Positions 31,901 to 45,989 are shown, counted from the stretch's first letter. The stretch is DNA of 64,000 bases from Neocallimastix lanati (nom. inval.) (GCA_016946835.1 JACVTC010000041.1:205001-269000); one strand, 5' to 3'. Notes: generated by a model not told the origin, from the letters alone. Program-made: numbers and translations.

Positions 31901-34698
31901 ATTTGAATTTCTTTAAGTTTCATACCACCACAAGTGGAAAGACAAAATGGGAAATAACACCAGGTAACAGACCAAGTAAAGCAAACCCATTGCTTACGCG
32001 CTAATGTAGTCTTTTCTACTTCTTCTTCTTCACTACTTTCGTCTTCTTCTTCTTCTTCTACAGTAGCATGAGCATCACCTTCACCCTTATTTTCTCTTAA
32101 GCCATCAACAACAGCTCCAGAATCTTGTTCAGTATAATGATATTCAGATTCAAATTGAGACATATTATCTTCAGTAAGAATTTCATCTTCACTATATTCA
32201 CCATTATCATGGAATGAAGAAGCTTCAGAATAGCCTTCTATTAAACCAGAACGACTGTTAGGATCACCATGGAAATCTTCTGAAAGACGATTTGTTTTTT
32301 TCTTATTTGGTTTCATTGCATCTTCAATAGCCCTAACTTCATTATCTAAGCTTCTCCAAGCTTCCTCAGATACAAAAAGTTTATCTTGACCAACCAATAC
32401 ATCTTGTGGTCCCCATTTAAAGACATTAACAAAGGAAATACATTTGCTTCTTGGATTATAATTTGGAAGCTGAAGTGATTCAACAATTGGTTCGAAAATT
32501 TCTAAAAATTCATCGAAAGTGAAGTAAGATGTATAATCATAATCTTGACGAATTTTTGTAATATCTTCAAATCCATACATTTGAACTTGTTCTTGAACAA
32601 AGTCAACATTGAATTTATACGATTTCAAATCTTCATTTGGTTTTATACACATAACAAACCATGGATTAGTTTCTGAAAGAGATTCAAATAATTCATTCAT
32701 TGTCATGGTCAAATGACTACCAACAGTTGGAATAACTTCAGTTTGCTTCTTTTTTTCAAGTTTTCTTTGTTTACGTTTAGTAGATGGAGAACGAGATGGA
32801 AGTTTAGATTGTTGCGCATCAACAATATTATTACCAGAATTCTTAAGAGTTTGAGTTGTAACAGCTTTATCAGAGAAAATACTTTTAATAAATTCATTAT
32901 TAGATTCTGGCATTTCACCACTACCACGAATTAAAGAAACAAAGTCAGAATTCATACTATCCATATTAGATTCAAGTAAATCTTCAACATTATAAGTAAC
33001 ATCACCTTCATAATGCTGAATAGTAAATCCATTTCTAGAAGGATGTATAATTGATGAATTTTCAGCTAAAGCATTAATCTTTCCTAAAAGGCGATCTTGG
33101 TTTTTTCGAGTACGATTACATTCACTATCTAATACAGTTATTATACCATCTGATCTTTCATATAATTGAATAATTTCATTATTTGGAATATAGTTGTATT
33201 CTTGAACTTTAATATTTTGACTTTTGTAATCACTTAATGGAATTTCAAAGATTTGTTGATTAATGAACTGATTAGTATGCTCATTCATATAGTGAGATAA
33301 TAATTCTTGAAGTTGATTATCCTTTTTATTTTGGAAACCTGGGAAATCTGTAATACCAATGAAATTAGCTGTTTCTTCTTCAGACTTACATAAACGATTA
33401 TTAATATGTTCGACAATCCAACGGAAAAGGAGAGAATAAAGACATTTAGCAAGAGAATCACGTTGTATAATTGCTGTCTCTGCATTTAAAAACACAGAAC
33501 AAAGTTCTCGTTTAATATACATAGTTTTGTATGTTAAAACAGTTTCAAGATTTCTTGGATGAATACCAAGAGTTTCAGCAATAACTTCTAGTACATCAAG
33601 ATTTTTGATTTGACATGGCTCTTGAGTCATATCACCTGAATCAATGAATTGTAAGTTACCAAGTTGAAGAATTGCAGTTAAAAGTTGAAAAATTTGATTT
33701 TGAGCACTTCTTCCGATACCAACAGTTTTCATCGCAGCAGTTAACTCCTTGAATTTATTTTCATCATCCGCTTGAAGTGAACGTTGATCACCTATGTAAT
33801 TATAGTTGGTTGCTTCACCTAATCTCCAATAATTTTTTTCTTCGACTGATGCACCAGCAAATAAATAGTAAAATATATGGTAAGAACGTTCATTACTTGG
33901 AATATCGGTAATTCTATTCTTTTCTAATAAATAGTCACAAAGTTTGGCACCAATAATTTTTCCATGATTATCATATTGAATTTCAGTGTATTTACCGTAA
34001 CGAGAAGCATCTGGATTTAAAAGTGTTCTAGAATTACCAAAAGCATTAAGAATAACAGAAGTGTTCTTAATACCAGTTCTAATCTTTGACTTTTTCTTTC
34101 CCTTACTAAGATCACATAAATATTTAATAAGCATATCTCTAGTAAACGATTTACCACTACCAGAAATACCTCTATATATAACATATTACAATCAAATTAT
34201 TAGTATTTATTTCTTATTTCAGAATTATATAATAATAATTTTCAAATTATTTTTAGTATTTTATAAAAGTAAATATATATTATTTATATTTTAAATTATA
34301 TTATTTAATTAATTATTTTTTTATTTTTTTTTAAAACACCAACAATAATTAATTTTTAATTACCTTAAAATAATACTTTGATCTTCTCCATTTCGACATA
34401 AGTGAAGATAAGCTTTTGAAGCAATTTCATAAACATGTGGTGGAAGTTTCTTTTTTGAACCTTCATTAGAAGTGTCCATTGCATCTTCAAGATAAGCCAT
34501 TTCAGTTTCTTCTGTAATAGCATCCGTCCGCCGGTTCGGATTTACAGCTACTATAAGATTTGACCCTATTCTAGTGTATAAAGCATTGTTGCTATATCTG
34601 TCTCTAAGATTATTAACAATAGTTTCATTTGTTAAAGGATTTATATCTCTAATATCTTCTTTAGAAGCAGAGAGTTGAGGTTTCTTTCCACGAACCAT
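28993..34698 (-). CDS. Chitin synthase with myosin-like head (class V/VII type)
   Basis: Two exons, 34698-34364 and 34171-28993. The 192-bp intron (GTAATT...TATAG) splits an Arg codon just before the P-loop. The product is 1837 residues. The N-terminal ~630 residues are a myosin-like motor: NLRDRYSNNALYTRIGSNLI and VAVNPNRR, P-loop GISGSGKS (113-120), switch-1 region NPDASRYGKY and switch-2 region DFPGFQ. A short WGPQDVLVG segment and an acidic linker follow. Next come membrane spans (VALCIIIGLLSASIIFYIVG), a cytochrome b5-like segment (YVVIYDNVYDITNYGSANNF), and the chitin synthase 2 catalytic domain with VDADT (~1357), GCFSMYR, EDR (~1473) and QRRRW (1512-1516). Further membrane helices and a DEK_C-like tail (about 1780-1837) end the protein. 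It polymerises GlcNAc from UDP-GlcNAc at the plasma membrane; the head is thought to guide or tether secretory vesicles. The linker to the head is intact, and no frameshift is seen. Confidence 0.95.
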
Positions 34699-35974
34699 TA
34701 TATATAATTATTTATTTAAAATGTATTTAAAATATTTTGATATTAAACTATTTAAATAAAAAGGCTATTTCTATTTATTATAAAAAAATTTTTTTTTTTT
34801 TACTATATAAATATTAATTGTGTAGCTTAATATAGCTTAGTATTAATTAATAAGAACTATTTATAATATTTATTTAATATTAATTTCTTTCTATTAGTTA
34901 TTTTTAATGATTATGGCTATATCGTACAAATTATTATGGTTATATTTTAATAATAATATACTATTCTTTAAATTAAATTTATTTCCAAAATATATTACTA
35001 TTTTCAATTTAATTTTTAAATTGAACTAATTTATATTTTAGCTAAAATTCTACCATAAGCTATTGTGAAATTTTAATTTTATTAAATAAATATAGAAAAA
35101 AAATTTTTAATAGATAATATTCTATATCTTGCAAATATATATATTAAATAATTTTTGTAATTGATATATTCTTGCTTTCGTTTAATTACTTATTAAATAG
35201 TTTTTTTTTTTTTTTTAATATATATATGCTTTGATTATTATTCATTGATTTTAATATATATATTATTGCTTTTATTACAGAAGTCTAAAAATTTTTATAC
35301 TTATAAATAAACTTGAAATAACATTATATATACTTTTATTATGGAATAAATATGATTATTACTTTTTGATTACATATATATACATTAATATATAAATTTT
35401 TCCTTGTCTTTCTTTTTTAAAATAAATTATTCTTCTTTTAATATATATATATAAAAGAAATAAATATTTACTTCCTTTAAATATATATAAATTATTAAAT
35501 ATTAAATAATTAGAATAATGAACTTAAAAAAATGATAATGGTACTTTTAATTAAAGTAATTTAAATTTATTTATTTATTTTTTTTTTTATTAAAAAAAAA
35601 AAAAAAGAATTATATAATAATAAAATAAATAAATAGAGAAATATTAAAATCTTTTTTCCATTTATGAAGTTAAAAAAAAATTAAAAAAAAAATAATAAAA
35701 AATAAAAAAAAAGAATTTTTTTAAAAAAATTACAAATATTAAATATAATTTTTATTTAAACTTTTAAAATATAAAAAAAAAAAGATTTTATTATTATTAA
35801 CAGTCAATTAATTGAATATTATTAATTATAATATATTAAATAGAATTAAAATATTTAAATTAATAGGTGTAAAGTTTTACATAAAAAATAGAATAAACTA
35901 TTAGTATAATTAGAGAATTATTTAATAGAACCAAGAATTGATATAATTAATATAATTATATATAATTATATATA

Positions 35975-36015
<41 letters not shown>

Positions 36016-39000
36016 ATAAATATTTAATAAATTACTATGTAGTTAAGACAGTTCTGTAATATATTTATTAAATTTTAAATTAAAAGTTTATATATATTAT
36101 TTTATCATAATAATAAAAATTATAATAAATATAATATATACATAATCGATTTTATTGAATTTTATGTACTACAATATGATAATTAATTAAATTATTTCAA
36201 ATTAATATATATGTATTTTTCATTAATGATTTTAATATTTAATGTTCTTATATTAGTATAATTAAATATTTAAATAGTAATTATTTATTATATCGGTTTA
36301 ATTAAAATATATTCATAAATTAAAGTATATTTAAGGTATTTTATATTTAAGGTATTTTATTAATAATAATAATTATTACAACTCAATAATTAAGAATAAA
36401 TTATAAGTAGTATATATTTAATATTTATAATTTTTATTTTTATTTTATATATATATATATTTTTTTTTTATTGTAAATTTGATATAAAAAAAAAAACTAC
36501 GTTAAGATAGTTGAATGGGTCAGAAAAAAATAAACATCTTTTTGTATATAAAAAAAAAAAAAAAAAAAAAAAAAAGGCAATAATGTTAATTATATAAAAG
36601 CATAATATAAAATAAATATATAAAGAAATTACTGTTTGTTCGTTTAAATTGTAATTGTTGAGAATACATTGTTGTAAATATTAAATAAGTTGTTGTATTA
36701 CTTTTCATTATGATGTACAAATTAAGTCATAATTCATAATTATTTGTATTATTTTTTTCAAACTATCTAATATTGATTTAAAAAGTATAACTAATTTTAA
36801 AAAATTCAATTTTTGTAATAATATATATATATATATATATATTTTATTATAACCATACCCTATACCCACTTATAAAATACTTGAATTAAATAATTGTTCT
36901 ACCTAACACAATTTAAATGAAGTTATTTTATTCTTCAAGATAAATAAATAAATAAATAAATAAATAAAAGCAATGTATTTATATACACATATACCTTTAA
37001 CCAATCATTATAGCAAAAATAAAAAATTCTATTTTTGATTGATAAATATAAAAAGTTTAAATGTAATTCAAAGGTTGTACAATATATCTAATTTATATAA
37101 TAGAATTTATTGAGTTTATTATCTGAATATTGTTAATATATTTCTTTTCTACATATAAAATATTGAATTTAGATATGTGAAGTTTAATAAATATATGATA
37201 AAAAGAATATACTTTTTGAAATTTTTAAAATTGATGATAAAATAAATAATAATATTATCTAACTGTATGTAATAAAGTTTGAGGCAATGAAATTTTAACA
37301 TAAAGAAATAATGAATATTGAAATTTTTTATTTTTTTTATTAAAGCCACTTTCTACTTATTCTTATTTATTAATGTATTTAATATAGTTTATAATTTATG
37401 GAATTAAATATAATAAACAAGATAAAGTTAAAACTATAATTTATAAATCATTGATAAATAATAATAATAAATTCATATTAGATATTAAAATTTTAGTAAT
37501 ACTTAACTGTTAAATAATAAACTATTCAACATGAACAGCGAAAAAATTTTTTTCATATTCAAAATAATTATATGTACATTCTTAATAATAAAGGAAAGTA
37601 AATATTTTTATATTCATATAAAATTATTTCATAATAAATTTTATTATTTTAATGTTAAATTATATTCTATTTAACGTTTTATACTATAAAGTATTATTTA
37701 ATTTATATTGATAATTATATAATGACAAAAATAATAATAATAAAAAGAAAAGATTATCATTTTGAAAGTGTGATAATAATAATAGCTTTCATATTCTTTA
37801 TTATTGATCATTATTTTATTATTTATTTTTTCATAATATTATCATAATTATAATTATTATTATGAATGAATTTATCCATATCTATTAGATAATTTTAAAA
37901 TATTTGTTATAGAAAAAACATATATTATACATTATATAATAAAAATAAAATATAAAAATCGGAAATAATAAAAAATCACTAAAATGAAAATGAAAACTTT
38001 TTGAAGAATATTTAAATGGAAATTAATTCTTTTAAATTGCTTATATAAATAGAATAACTTTTTTTTTTATTAATATTATTTTTTTTACCTCTTTTATATA
38101 ATATATATATATATATATTTTTTTTTTATTTATTTGATCTTAAACATATATATACAATTTAAAAACACTTACTATAGTAATAATAATATATATAGAAAAA
38201 GAAAAGAATAATTAGAGTTATATTTAATATTAATTTTTTATACAATTAACATTCATAAGAGTATTGGTGAAAAATATATAAAAAAAAAAAGTTTGATTCA
38301 TATTATTATAATTAATTTCTGATAATATTTTTCAAATGGACTATTAAATTTTTCAATAATATTTTTAATTTAATATATTTTTTTCATCTTTTATTAATTT
38401 ATATTTTAAATTAAAAAGGAAAAAAAAAAATATTAAAAATTTTTTAATTTAATATTTTAATTTTTATTTTAAAAATAATATATATATATATACATATTTG
38501 AATTCTGAAATATCAAAAATTATTTTTTAATATAATATCAATAAAAAAGAACTTGCTATGTAAAATAATTTCAATTAATATTTTTTACTTTTAGAAAAAA
38601 AGATTTACTCAGTTTTTAAGTTCTAAATTTATAAATAAAAAATATAAATAAAAATTGTTTTATTTATAAATCATAAATAATAATTAAAAAAAAAGTAATA
38701 ATTTTAAAAAGATAAAATTCTAATTACAAAAATAAAATAGCAATAATTAATAATACTCTATAATTAATAATCAAACTTCAAACTTTATATATTATTATTA
38801 TCTCTAGTAATTATAAGAATTATTCACTATTAATTTCAAAATATATTTTATTAAAATTTTTATTATGATTAATATCATGAATTTTTAATTTATTAATAAA
38901 AAAAAAAAAATTTAACGGCCAACTTTAATAATAAAAATTAATTAACTAATTAATTACTGTTATTTAATATATAATATAAAAAAAAAAAGGAATTCTTCAT

Positions 39001-39596
39001 TTAAATTAAAATTTAATATTTTTATATTAAATTCATATTAAAATTTAAAATTTCGAATAATATATATAAAAAGGATTAATTTAAATGATTAATTATAGCA
39101 TTTTATCTTCAATGTAAATACTTTAATCATTAAAACTAAAAAGGTATTGTTAGATTTATCTTTTGATATAGAAAAGATTTAATAATTTATTTAAACGATT
39201 ATTCTTATTTTTGTTTATTGCTTATTAAATTATTATTTTTAATTATTTTTATTTTATAATTTACATCATATTTCAGTTCTAAGTTTATATTAATAGAGTA
39301 AATACAAAATAACTTTTATATGAAATTATATTGTAACAACAATAATCATTAATTCGAATATATATTTATATAAATATTTTCAAATAAATTATTTTTTTCT
39401 ATTATTTATAGTATATAATGAATTGGAGAAAAAGTATGTACAAAAATTAAAATAATATATAATATATAAATTAAAAAAAAAAAAAAAAAAATAATAATAA
39501 TAATAATAATTAAATAATTATTGATAAAAACCTATTTTAAACTAAGAGTATGTTATAAATGAGATCAGAATTTAGGGGTTTCAAATTTCAAATTTT
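34699..39596. other. Gene-free AT-rich region
   Basis: Almost 5 kb upstream of the chitin synthase with no gene, no GC island and no coding-like frame that I can support. It contains poly-A runs (35985-36013, 36549-36574), (TA)n stretches (36823-36842, 38100-38116) and (AAAT)n at 36941-36967. The first few hundred bases presumably hold the chitin synthase promoter. Confidence 0.65.
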
Positions 39597-41225
39597 GTCA
39601 TCGGACCATCATGTTTAATAATATCTAAAAAACATTGATAAAATTTTGATTTTATCTAATACAAAATATACAAAATATATTTATCATAAAAAGTGTATTT
39701 CGTTTAAATAATAATTAATAAAAAAATTAATAATAACAATTAATAATTAGTAATTATTATTTTTCATAACTATTTTATTTATTATTAAAATTATACTTTC
39801 TATATTTTATCTAATTTGGTTCTTCATATTTTCTAATATAATATTTTATTAGCATCATCAGAAATAGTGTACTTAATTTCCTAAAAAATCTATTTGTTTC
39901 TCTGGGAGTCCTTTAAAGAGAGAGTTTAATAAGCTTATTATTTAATTTTTTTTTATTTTGTAACTTTTGTTTGATGTCTAAAATTCCTTAATGTATTCCA
40001 AAAGATTTATTTATCATTTTCGGCTTTCATACTTTCTAACCTTCTGAAATGTTTTGGTACTTCATTGATTTCTTTTTAATGATATTTTTTCTTGAGTACT
40101 TCTAATATTAAGCATACAAAATTCTTTTCTTCTTTTCTGTTTCTGATAAAGGATTTTATTTTTATATCAGCTGATTTTCTTTAAAAAAGCCAATCCTTTA
40201 TACTATTTAAAATATTATAAAAGGTTTTAAAGTATGAATAAAATAATTATTAATAATTATTTTAATAATAAATAAAAATAATAAATATATTAAGAAATTT
40301 CAATAATTAAAAATTTTATAATATTTCAAATAATATAATAGTTTTATATTAATAACATTATAATATTATTAATAATATTAATTAATTATAAATTATAATA
40401 ATATTTTTTAATATTATATTTTATGTTAATTAGAAATTATAATTAGTAGAATTATAAAAATTATAATATAAATATAAATATTATATAATAAAAATTAGAT
40501 TTTCAGAATTAATTAATAAAAAAAAAAGTTTCTCAAAAAAGTTGTAAAATCAACTATAAAATATTATGTATTTTACATTAAAATATATTTATCTATATTA
40601 TTATTTATAAAATAAAATTATAATACTAATTGAATTGATTAAATATTATATAAATTTGTAAATTTATAATAAAATATTTAAAAAAGATTAAAATAATAAG
40701 GATAAACGATATGTGTGTTAGAATTATAACAAAATAAAAATATTAAAATTAACCAATAATTTAAATGTTATATTAAATAATGAAGAACAATGTAATGGTT
40801 GTGACCATTATTAAGAATTATATAAAGCGATATGTACAAGGAAAAGCTTATTATAAAAAAGACTAAAGAAATATTAAAAAAGTGTTGCTGTGTTACTACA
40901 TATAATGGTTTACGAATTGAATATTTTGACTTTTTTTTTTTTGTTTTTGTTTTTGTTTTTAAAAAATAAGTTTAAGAAATTTAAAATATAATATTTTAAA
41001 TTTATTAGAATTTTTTTTTTTGACTATGAAGAGAATATACTTTAAACTTATTAATAAAATTTATTAGTAAATATTGATAATAATTAGTAAAAAATTAAAT
41101 TTAAACTAGGACTATTTTATTATTGGAAATAATAAAATGAAGGAGTTCATATCCTATCACCAGACAATTAAGTTTAATATTATCCAAAAATAACATAGAA
41201 AAAGTTCTGATTTTATATGTGTGAT
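39597..41225. repeat. Paired dispersed repeat R3 and Lys-rich fossil
   Basis: About 70 bp at 39597-39665 (TCATCGGACCATCATGTTTA...) recur with changes at 41155-41225 (TCACCAGACAATTAAGTTTA...), in the same orientation. Between them, 39840-40210 is GC-elevated and reads as Lys/Arg-rich broken coding sequence on the minus strand. No family recognised; transposon remains are likely. Confidence 0.4.
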
Positions 41226-41511
41226 CTCTGAGGTATTGTCAATCAAATACGGAGTTCTAATTCATTTTATATTTTAAACATATATAAACAGTATTAATAT
41301 TAAATTTATATATATTAATTTTATTTAAAAATAAAAATTATATATATAAAAAAAGTTTAGATGATGTAATATTATATTTATATTATAAAATTCTTTTGCA
41401 TCAAATAAAATAGTGTTTCAAAAAATACTTAATAAAAAATATATAAAATTAGAATCATCTACAAATAAATTATATTATATACTAAAAAAATTTTCCATCA
41501 AATCAAGAAAA

Positions 41512-41547
<36 letters not shown>

Positions 41548-41699
41548 AAAATTTATCTAAATGTTAATAATGAAAAATGGAAAGAAAAAATTAAACTTTT
41601 TAAAAATTATCATTATATAATAATGAAAAAAGGAAAATAAATTAAATTTTATAAATCTTAATAAAAAAATAACAAGATAGAGTTTAACAAATTAAAATA
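41226..41699. other. AT-rich spacer
   Basis: No convincing gene. A 75-codon plus-strand frame (41413-41640) is Lys/Ile/Asn-rich with a run of lysines from a poly-A tract and looks like chance. Confidence 0.5.
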
Positions 41700-43380
41700 A
41701 ATCTTGAATTTCTTCTTTGCCTTATCGATTCGACGTCGACACTCTTGGTAGATCTAATGGTATACAAATTGATTATAATGTAAAAACCACTAATCACAAT
41801 AGGCATAACATTAGAAAGAAATTTCTCAAGCCTCAAAAAATATTAAGTCGGGAAAGAAGACTCTCTCAAAGGTGATTGAAATATATTATTAATATAATAC
41901 CTTCCTTCACCCGAACCGATCTTTAAGATTTTATGAAGTGCATTTCCACTAAGAAGGAGACAAAGAACCTAAAAAATTAATATTATCATCAAAATCTTCC
42001 TCTTTGTCATCAGGAATGTTCAAAGATTTCTCATGAACAATCAGAAAATTGTGAATATTTTAGAGATAGACGTTGAATTAATTTTTTTAAAACTAAATTT
42101 AAACTTCTTATATTCAATTGTTGTAATCACAAGGAGTACTTGTATAATGAATATTTTCCAAGTAAAACTTCCGTATTTATCCAGAAGTTTAATAATGCTT
42201 TTGTATATTGTTAATCTATGTACTTTTTTCATTCATGAATAATGTGAAAGTGCTGTTACATTTTTAATTAAATGAAAAATAATATGTGAAAACTCTTTCC
42301 ATTTTTTAAAGAATTGAATCCTCACCTTAGTATAAAAACTATCTATAGGAGACATATATAGTTCATTAGATATATTATATATTGTAATATTGGAGGTCTT
42401 TTTTTTAAAAAAACCCAAAACTACAAAACAATTCTCAATTAAAAGCAGTATGAGCTTTTTCAGTGTTCTATTAGATACTAATATAATTGTATAGTAAGGA
42501 CAAAAGAAACTATAATACGAGTTTAAAAGTAGAAAGGTAAATTCCTATTAATTAAAATCTAAAGAAAGAGTAAACTATATAATTTATTTTATTAATCATC
42601 TTAGCAATAATAGACTCTAAATTCAATAATTGAAAGATATTCCAAGATATGTATTTTGATTAGTTCTTGGTAGACAGTTCATGCTAAGATTAAATATAGG
42701 ATTTTCATAATGTCTTGAAGGTATAAATCTCTTTGGTTTAACAAACAAATGTAGAACATTTATTTATTCCAAAAGTAATTTCATTTTTTTAATATCCTAT
42801 TGGTTTTATTTAAAAGGTTTTTAAGAGAGGATTTTGTAAGGGCCAATAAAATAACATCATCGTCAAATAGGCCACCACAACACTTTTATCATACAGTAAT
42901 CACAATATTTCTTGTATTTATAAATATGTCATTGATAAATATATTAAATAAAATAGGTAACATGGGATACCATTGGAGAACACCACAATATATTGGAAAT
43001 TCTTCAGAAAACTTACCATTAAAGCTTACCATTAAAGCTTTCGAAGTAAGGTATTGAATAATAATGAACTGAATGCACTTACAACGAATACTAATATTAT
43101 TAAGTTTTGTATGTATATTATAAATTGGAACTGATGTACATCTTTCCTAATGAATATCTAACACTCCAACAGAAAACTATATTTACTGAAAGTATATATA
43201 TCTATATTCTAAATTATCATTAATGAATTAGCAGGAATTGTGGATATCAATATAAATGCCAGGGATTTTCATGTCTGAACTTCTCAGTACTGTTTTATAA
43301 TGATTAAGAAATGGATAGTTAGAGAATGAATTAAGGAATGAATCTTTGAAGTAATTAACCAATTTATTTTTAACAGGTAA
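41700..43380 (-). pseudogene. LINE reverse transcriptase fossil, copy 2
   Basis: On the minus strand, 43080-42830 reads SFNGKFSEEFPIYCGVLQW, YPMLPILFNIFINDIFINT and, after a stop, CCGGLFDDDVILLALTKSSL. These correspond to the GVRQGxPLSPxLFNxFINDI and FADD blocks of non-LTR reverse transcriptases. The catalytic F/YADD box reads FDDD. Further down, 42418-42041 holds two short open pieces, and near 41745 there is TKSVDVESIRQRRN, shared with 48760 and 14040. Many stops and frameshifts make it non-functional. Confidence 0.7.
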
Positions 43381-43487
43381 ACGTTTTGTAATAATAAAAA
43401 TAACTTTTAAAATAAAAAATTTTATTATTATAATTAATTGTTTGAATAAAGTAATTTTCCATGTTAATATAGTGTTTATTTTAATGA

Positions 43488-43661
43488 TTATATAAATAAT
43501 TTTGTTACTACTTGATTATTTACTTTGTTTTTCTTTTTTTTTTTGCGTAATAACTCCAATAGTCTACTTTCAGTCCACGATTCAAGGTCATTAATGAAAA
43601 TTAAAACAAGTTCTTCATGGTTAGGACCAAAACGTATCAGGTCTTTATATATAGTAGACAT
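43488..43661 (-). CDS. Small open frame, unknown
   Basis: A 57-codon minus-strand frame with good coding composition: MSTIYKDLIRFGPNHEELVL, then IFINDLESWTESRLLELLRK and a Lys-rich end. G+C is well above the flanks. It could be a complete small protein, the first exon of a broken gene, or a piece of a transposon. It lies between the LINE fossil and the Gag pseudogene. I do not recognise it. Confidence 0.35.
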   Translation of the reverse strand: MSTIYKDLIRFGPNHEELVLIFINDLESWTESRLLELLRKKKKKNKVNNQVVTKLFI

Positions 43662-43997
43662 TTCAAAATTAAAACTAAAGTTAAATTTATAATATGAAAT
43701 TATTATAAAAATTAAATAGAAAAAAAATAGTAATTGAATTAAAAAAAATTATAATAAAATCTTTGTTGTAGTCTTTTTTTTTTTTTTTCAAGATATCTTT
43801 TTTTTTTATATTTTATTTGTTAAATATCACAGATCACAGTTATGTGTTTAATTACATTGTACATTACGCTACATTATACACTGTAAAATATTTTTATTCA
43901 ATAATATAATACAGTTTAAAGTTAAATGTTACCTATAATGTTAGTCTATTACTATAGAAAGATGATTATTTGTTAATTCTCTCAATTTTATAGAATT

Positions 43998-44521
43998 AAT
44001 TGAGGAAACAGAAAAGATCGACGTTGACATGACGCTCATGATCAGTAAGAACGTCAATGAGTCTGTTTTAAGAGAAATCAATGGACTTAATAATAGTTTT
44101 CGTATAATGGAAAGACTGAAGTCAAAATATAGAAACCAGAGATAGAATTCAAATCATTGGGAAAGCTAAAATTTAAGAAAGTACTTATCTATGATATGGA
44201 AGAATAACATGTGGAAATTATTGATAAAGAAATGTTAAAATATCTCTACAATATATTACTGAATGAATATAAAAATATTTATTATATTAATTTGAACAGA
44301 GACCAAGACCAATATCTTAATAATCTCAAGGGATTTATTTCTGAGAAATCTTTCCAAGAAAACTGGGAAGACAACAAAACTACTGAAAAAGACGATCCAA
44401 TAGATCTAAATCTTATTAGTAGAGGAAGAAAAACTGGTAATTCCTTTAGAAAAAATCAACTCAACATCCATAATAACAGTAGCTCTAACTCCAAGAACAG
44501 AGGAAAGCCAAATAATGGCCA

Positions 44522-44558
<37 letters not shown>

Positions 44559-44828
44559 GACAATAATAATAAACTATATTACCACATTTGTGGAGTTAGA
44601 GGACACTCTACCAGAGATTGCAGTTATAATATGAAGACAAAGTCGAATAATAATAAAGGGAGGCAAGAAAAACTTCAAGTCAAGACAACATTAAAGTATT
44701 ATCCAAAGAAGTCATTACATTTAGTAAGTAAAATTCCTGATCCAGATATTGCCAGCAATTATGACAATAATTTTGATTCTGAGGACACAAGATATATGAT
44801 AGAAAAAAATGAAGAAATAAACCATTAA
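43998..44828 (+). pseudogene. copia-like Gag pseudogene
   Basis: The upstream part (43998-44145) reads EETEKIDVDMTLMISKNVNE, SVLREINGLNNSFRIMERLK and SKYRNQR, then a stop. A 205-codon frame follows (44211-44828) with the rest of a Ty1/copia-type Gag: EMLKYLYNILLNEYKNIYYI, a basic Asn-rich linker, and the zinc knuckle YHICGVRGHSTRDC. The knuckle should be C-x2-C-x4-H-x4-C; its first Cys is Tyr (TAC, one transition from TGC). In addition there are stops at about 44146 and 44175, so the gene is dead. Gag would coat the RNA of the retrotransposon. No protease, integrase or reverse transcriptase follows. Confidence 0.7.
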
Positions 44829-45114
44829 TGATAGAACTAAATTCTCTGGATTAATTGAATGTGAATGATAGACTCATTATTCCAGAAGAAATAATAATTT
44901 AAAGGAAGAAAACAATTTAAATAAAGAAAATAATTTAAATGGAAGAAGCATCTTAAATTAAGAATATATTTTAAGTGAAGAAAATAGAAATGAAAGAATT
45001 AATAAAGAACACGAAAGTAGTTATATCTAAAAATAAACATGACAATAATATTTCGTTGAATGAAGAGACTCCAGATACTAATAACAAAAATACGAACCGA
45101 AGAATAACTTTAAT

Positions 45115-45866
45115 TTGAGTGAGGACGTTAAAATTAAAATTAATTCAAATTTTAATTCTGAAATTGAAAATAAAATTAATTGTGAATTGAATTTCGATTT
45201 AAACAATGTCGACAAAAATAATTCCAAAAATAATTATTTGAATGTGTTAAATAGAAACTTGGTACTGATTAATAATAATTATAATAAAAAAGTTTGGAAA
45301 TAATTATAATAATACCAACATTAAATCCAACCCTATTGAAAATTATACATCTGAAAATTCTGCTTACATTGCTTCAACTTTCAACAGGAACAAAGGAGGA
45401 AAAAATCACTGAATTTGATGATTTTGACAGATAAAATATTTTTAAATAATAAAAATTCAAACAAAAACTTACTAAAAAATTTTTTTCATATTATTATTAT
45501 TTGCTGTAAAATTTTATAATATCAATGAATCATATGACAATAACAATGATTTACATAAATCTATCAATAAATCAGATAGATCAATGGAAATCATAGATTT
45601 ACCAAAAAATTAAAAAAATTTTTTAAAGAAATAATAATGAATTAATTTAATAAAAATTCAAAATCCAGTGACTCGATGAAGAAAAACTTTAATAACTCCA
45701 CTCCTACAAACGATATCCAAAAAAATTTGTTCAAATAATAAAAGTATATTAACAGACAATCCTAAAAATATAACTCTTCCTAATAATATTAGTCAAAATT
45801 CACCTTTAACAAACGATTCTTCCACAAACCAAGATTTATTTATTTATTTACTTTTAATGATTATTT
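45115..45866 (+). pseudogene. Broken Asn-rich coding sequence
   Basis: A 62-codon frame (MSEDVKIKINSNFNSEIENK...) is followed, after a frameshift in an A run, by NNYNNTNIKSNPIENYTSEN and SAYIASTFNRNKGGKNH, then more pieces up to about 45840. It resembles 14560-15175. It is followed by the R2 tail at 45867-45985, as is the Asn-rich frame at 25223-26125. Confidence 0.4.
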
Positions 45867-45985
45867 TGTTGTTGATATAAAACATATATGTATAGTAACA
45901 TATTTGTATATTTAATAATAATTATTAAATATTAAATTTATATCTTTTTGATAATAATTATTATATTTTATTTTATTTCAAATAT
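45867..45985 (+). repeat. Repeat R2 tail, copy 2
   Basis: Closely matches the reverse complement of 25022-25135 over about 110 bp. The similarity ends at TATGTATT, after which this copy runs into the GC-rich island at 45990 whereas the 25-kb copy continues AT-rich. Confidence 0.65.
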
Positions 45986-45989
45986 GTAT

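Noticed and set aside
38890-38930. Fourth copy of the GGCAATAATTGC retroposon end (TTTAACGGCCAACTTTAAT)
   Set aside because: The hairpin core is missing and the homopolymer on the relevant strand is T rather than A, so the match is too weak.
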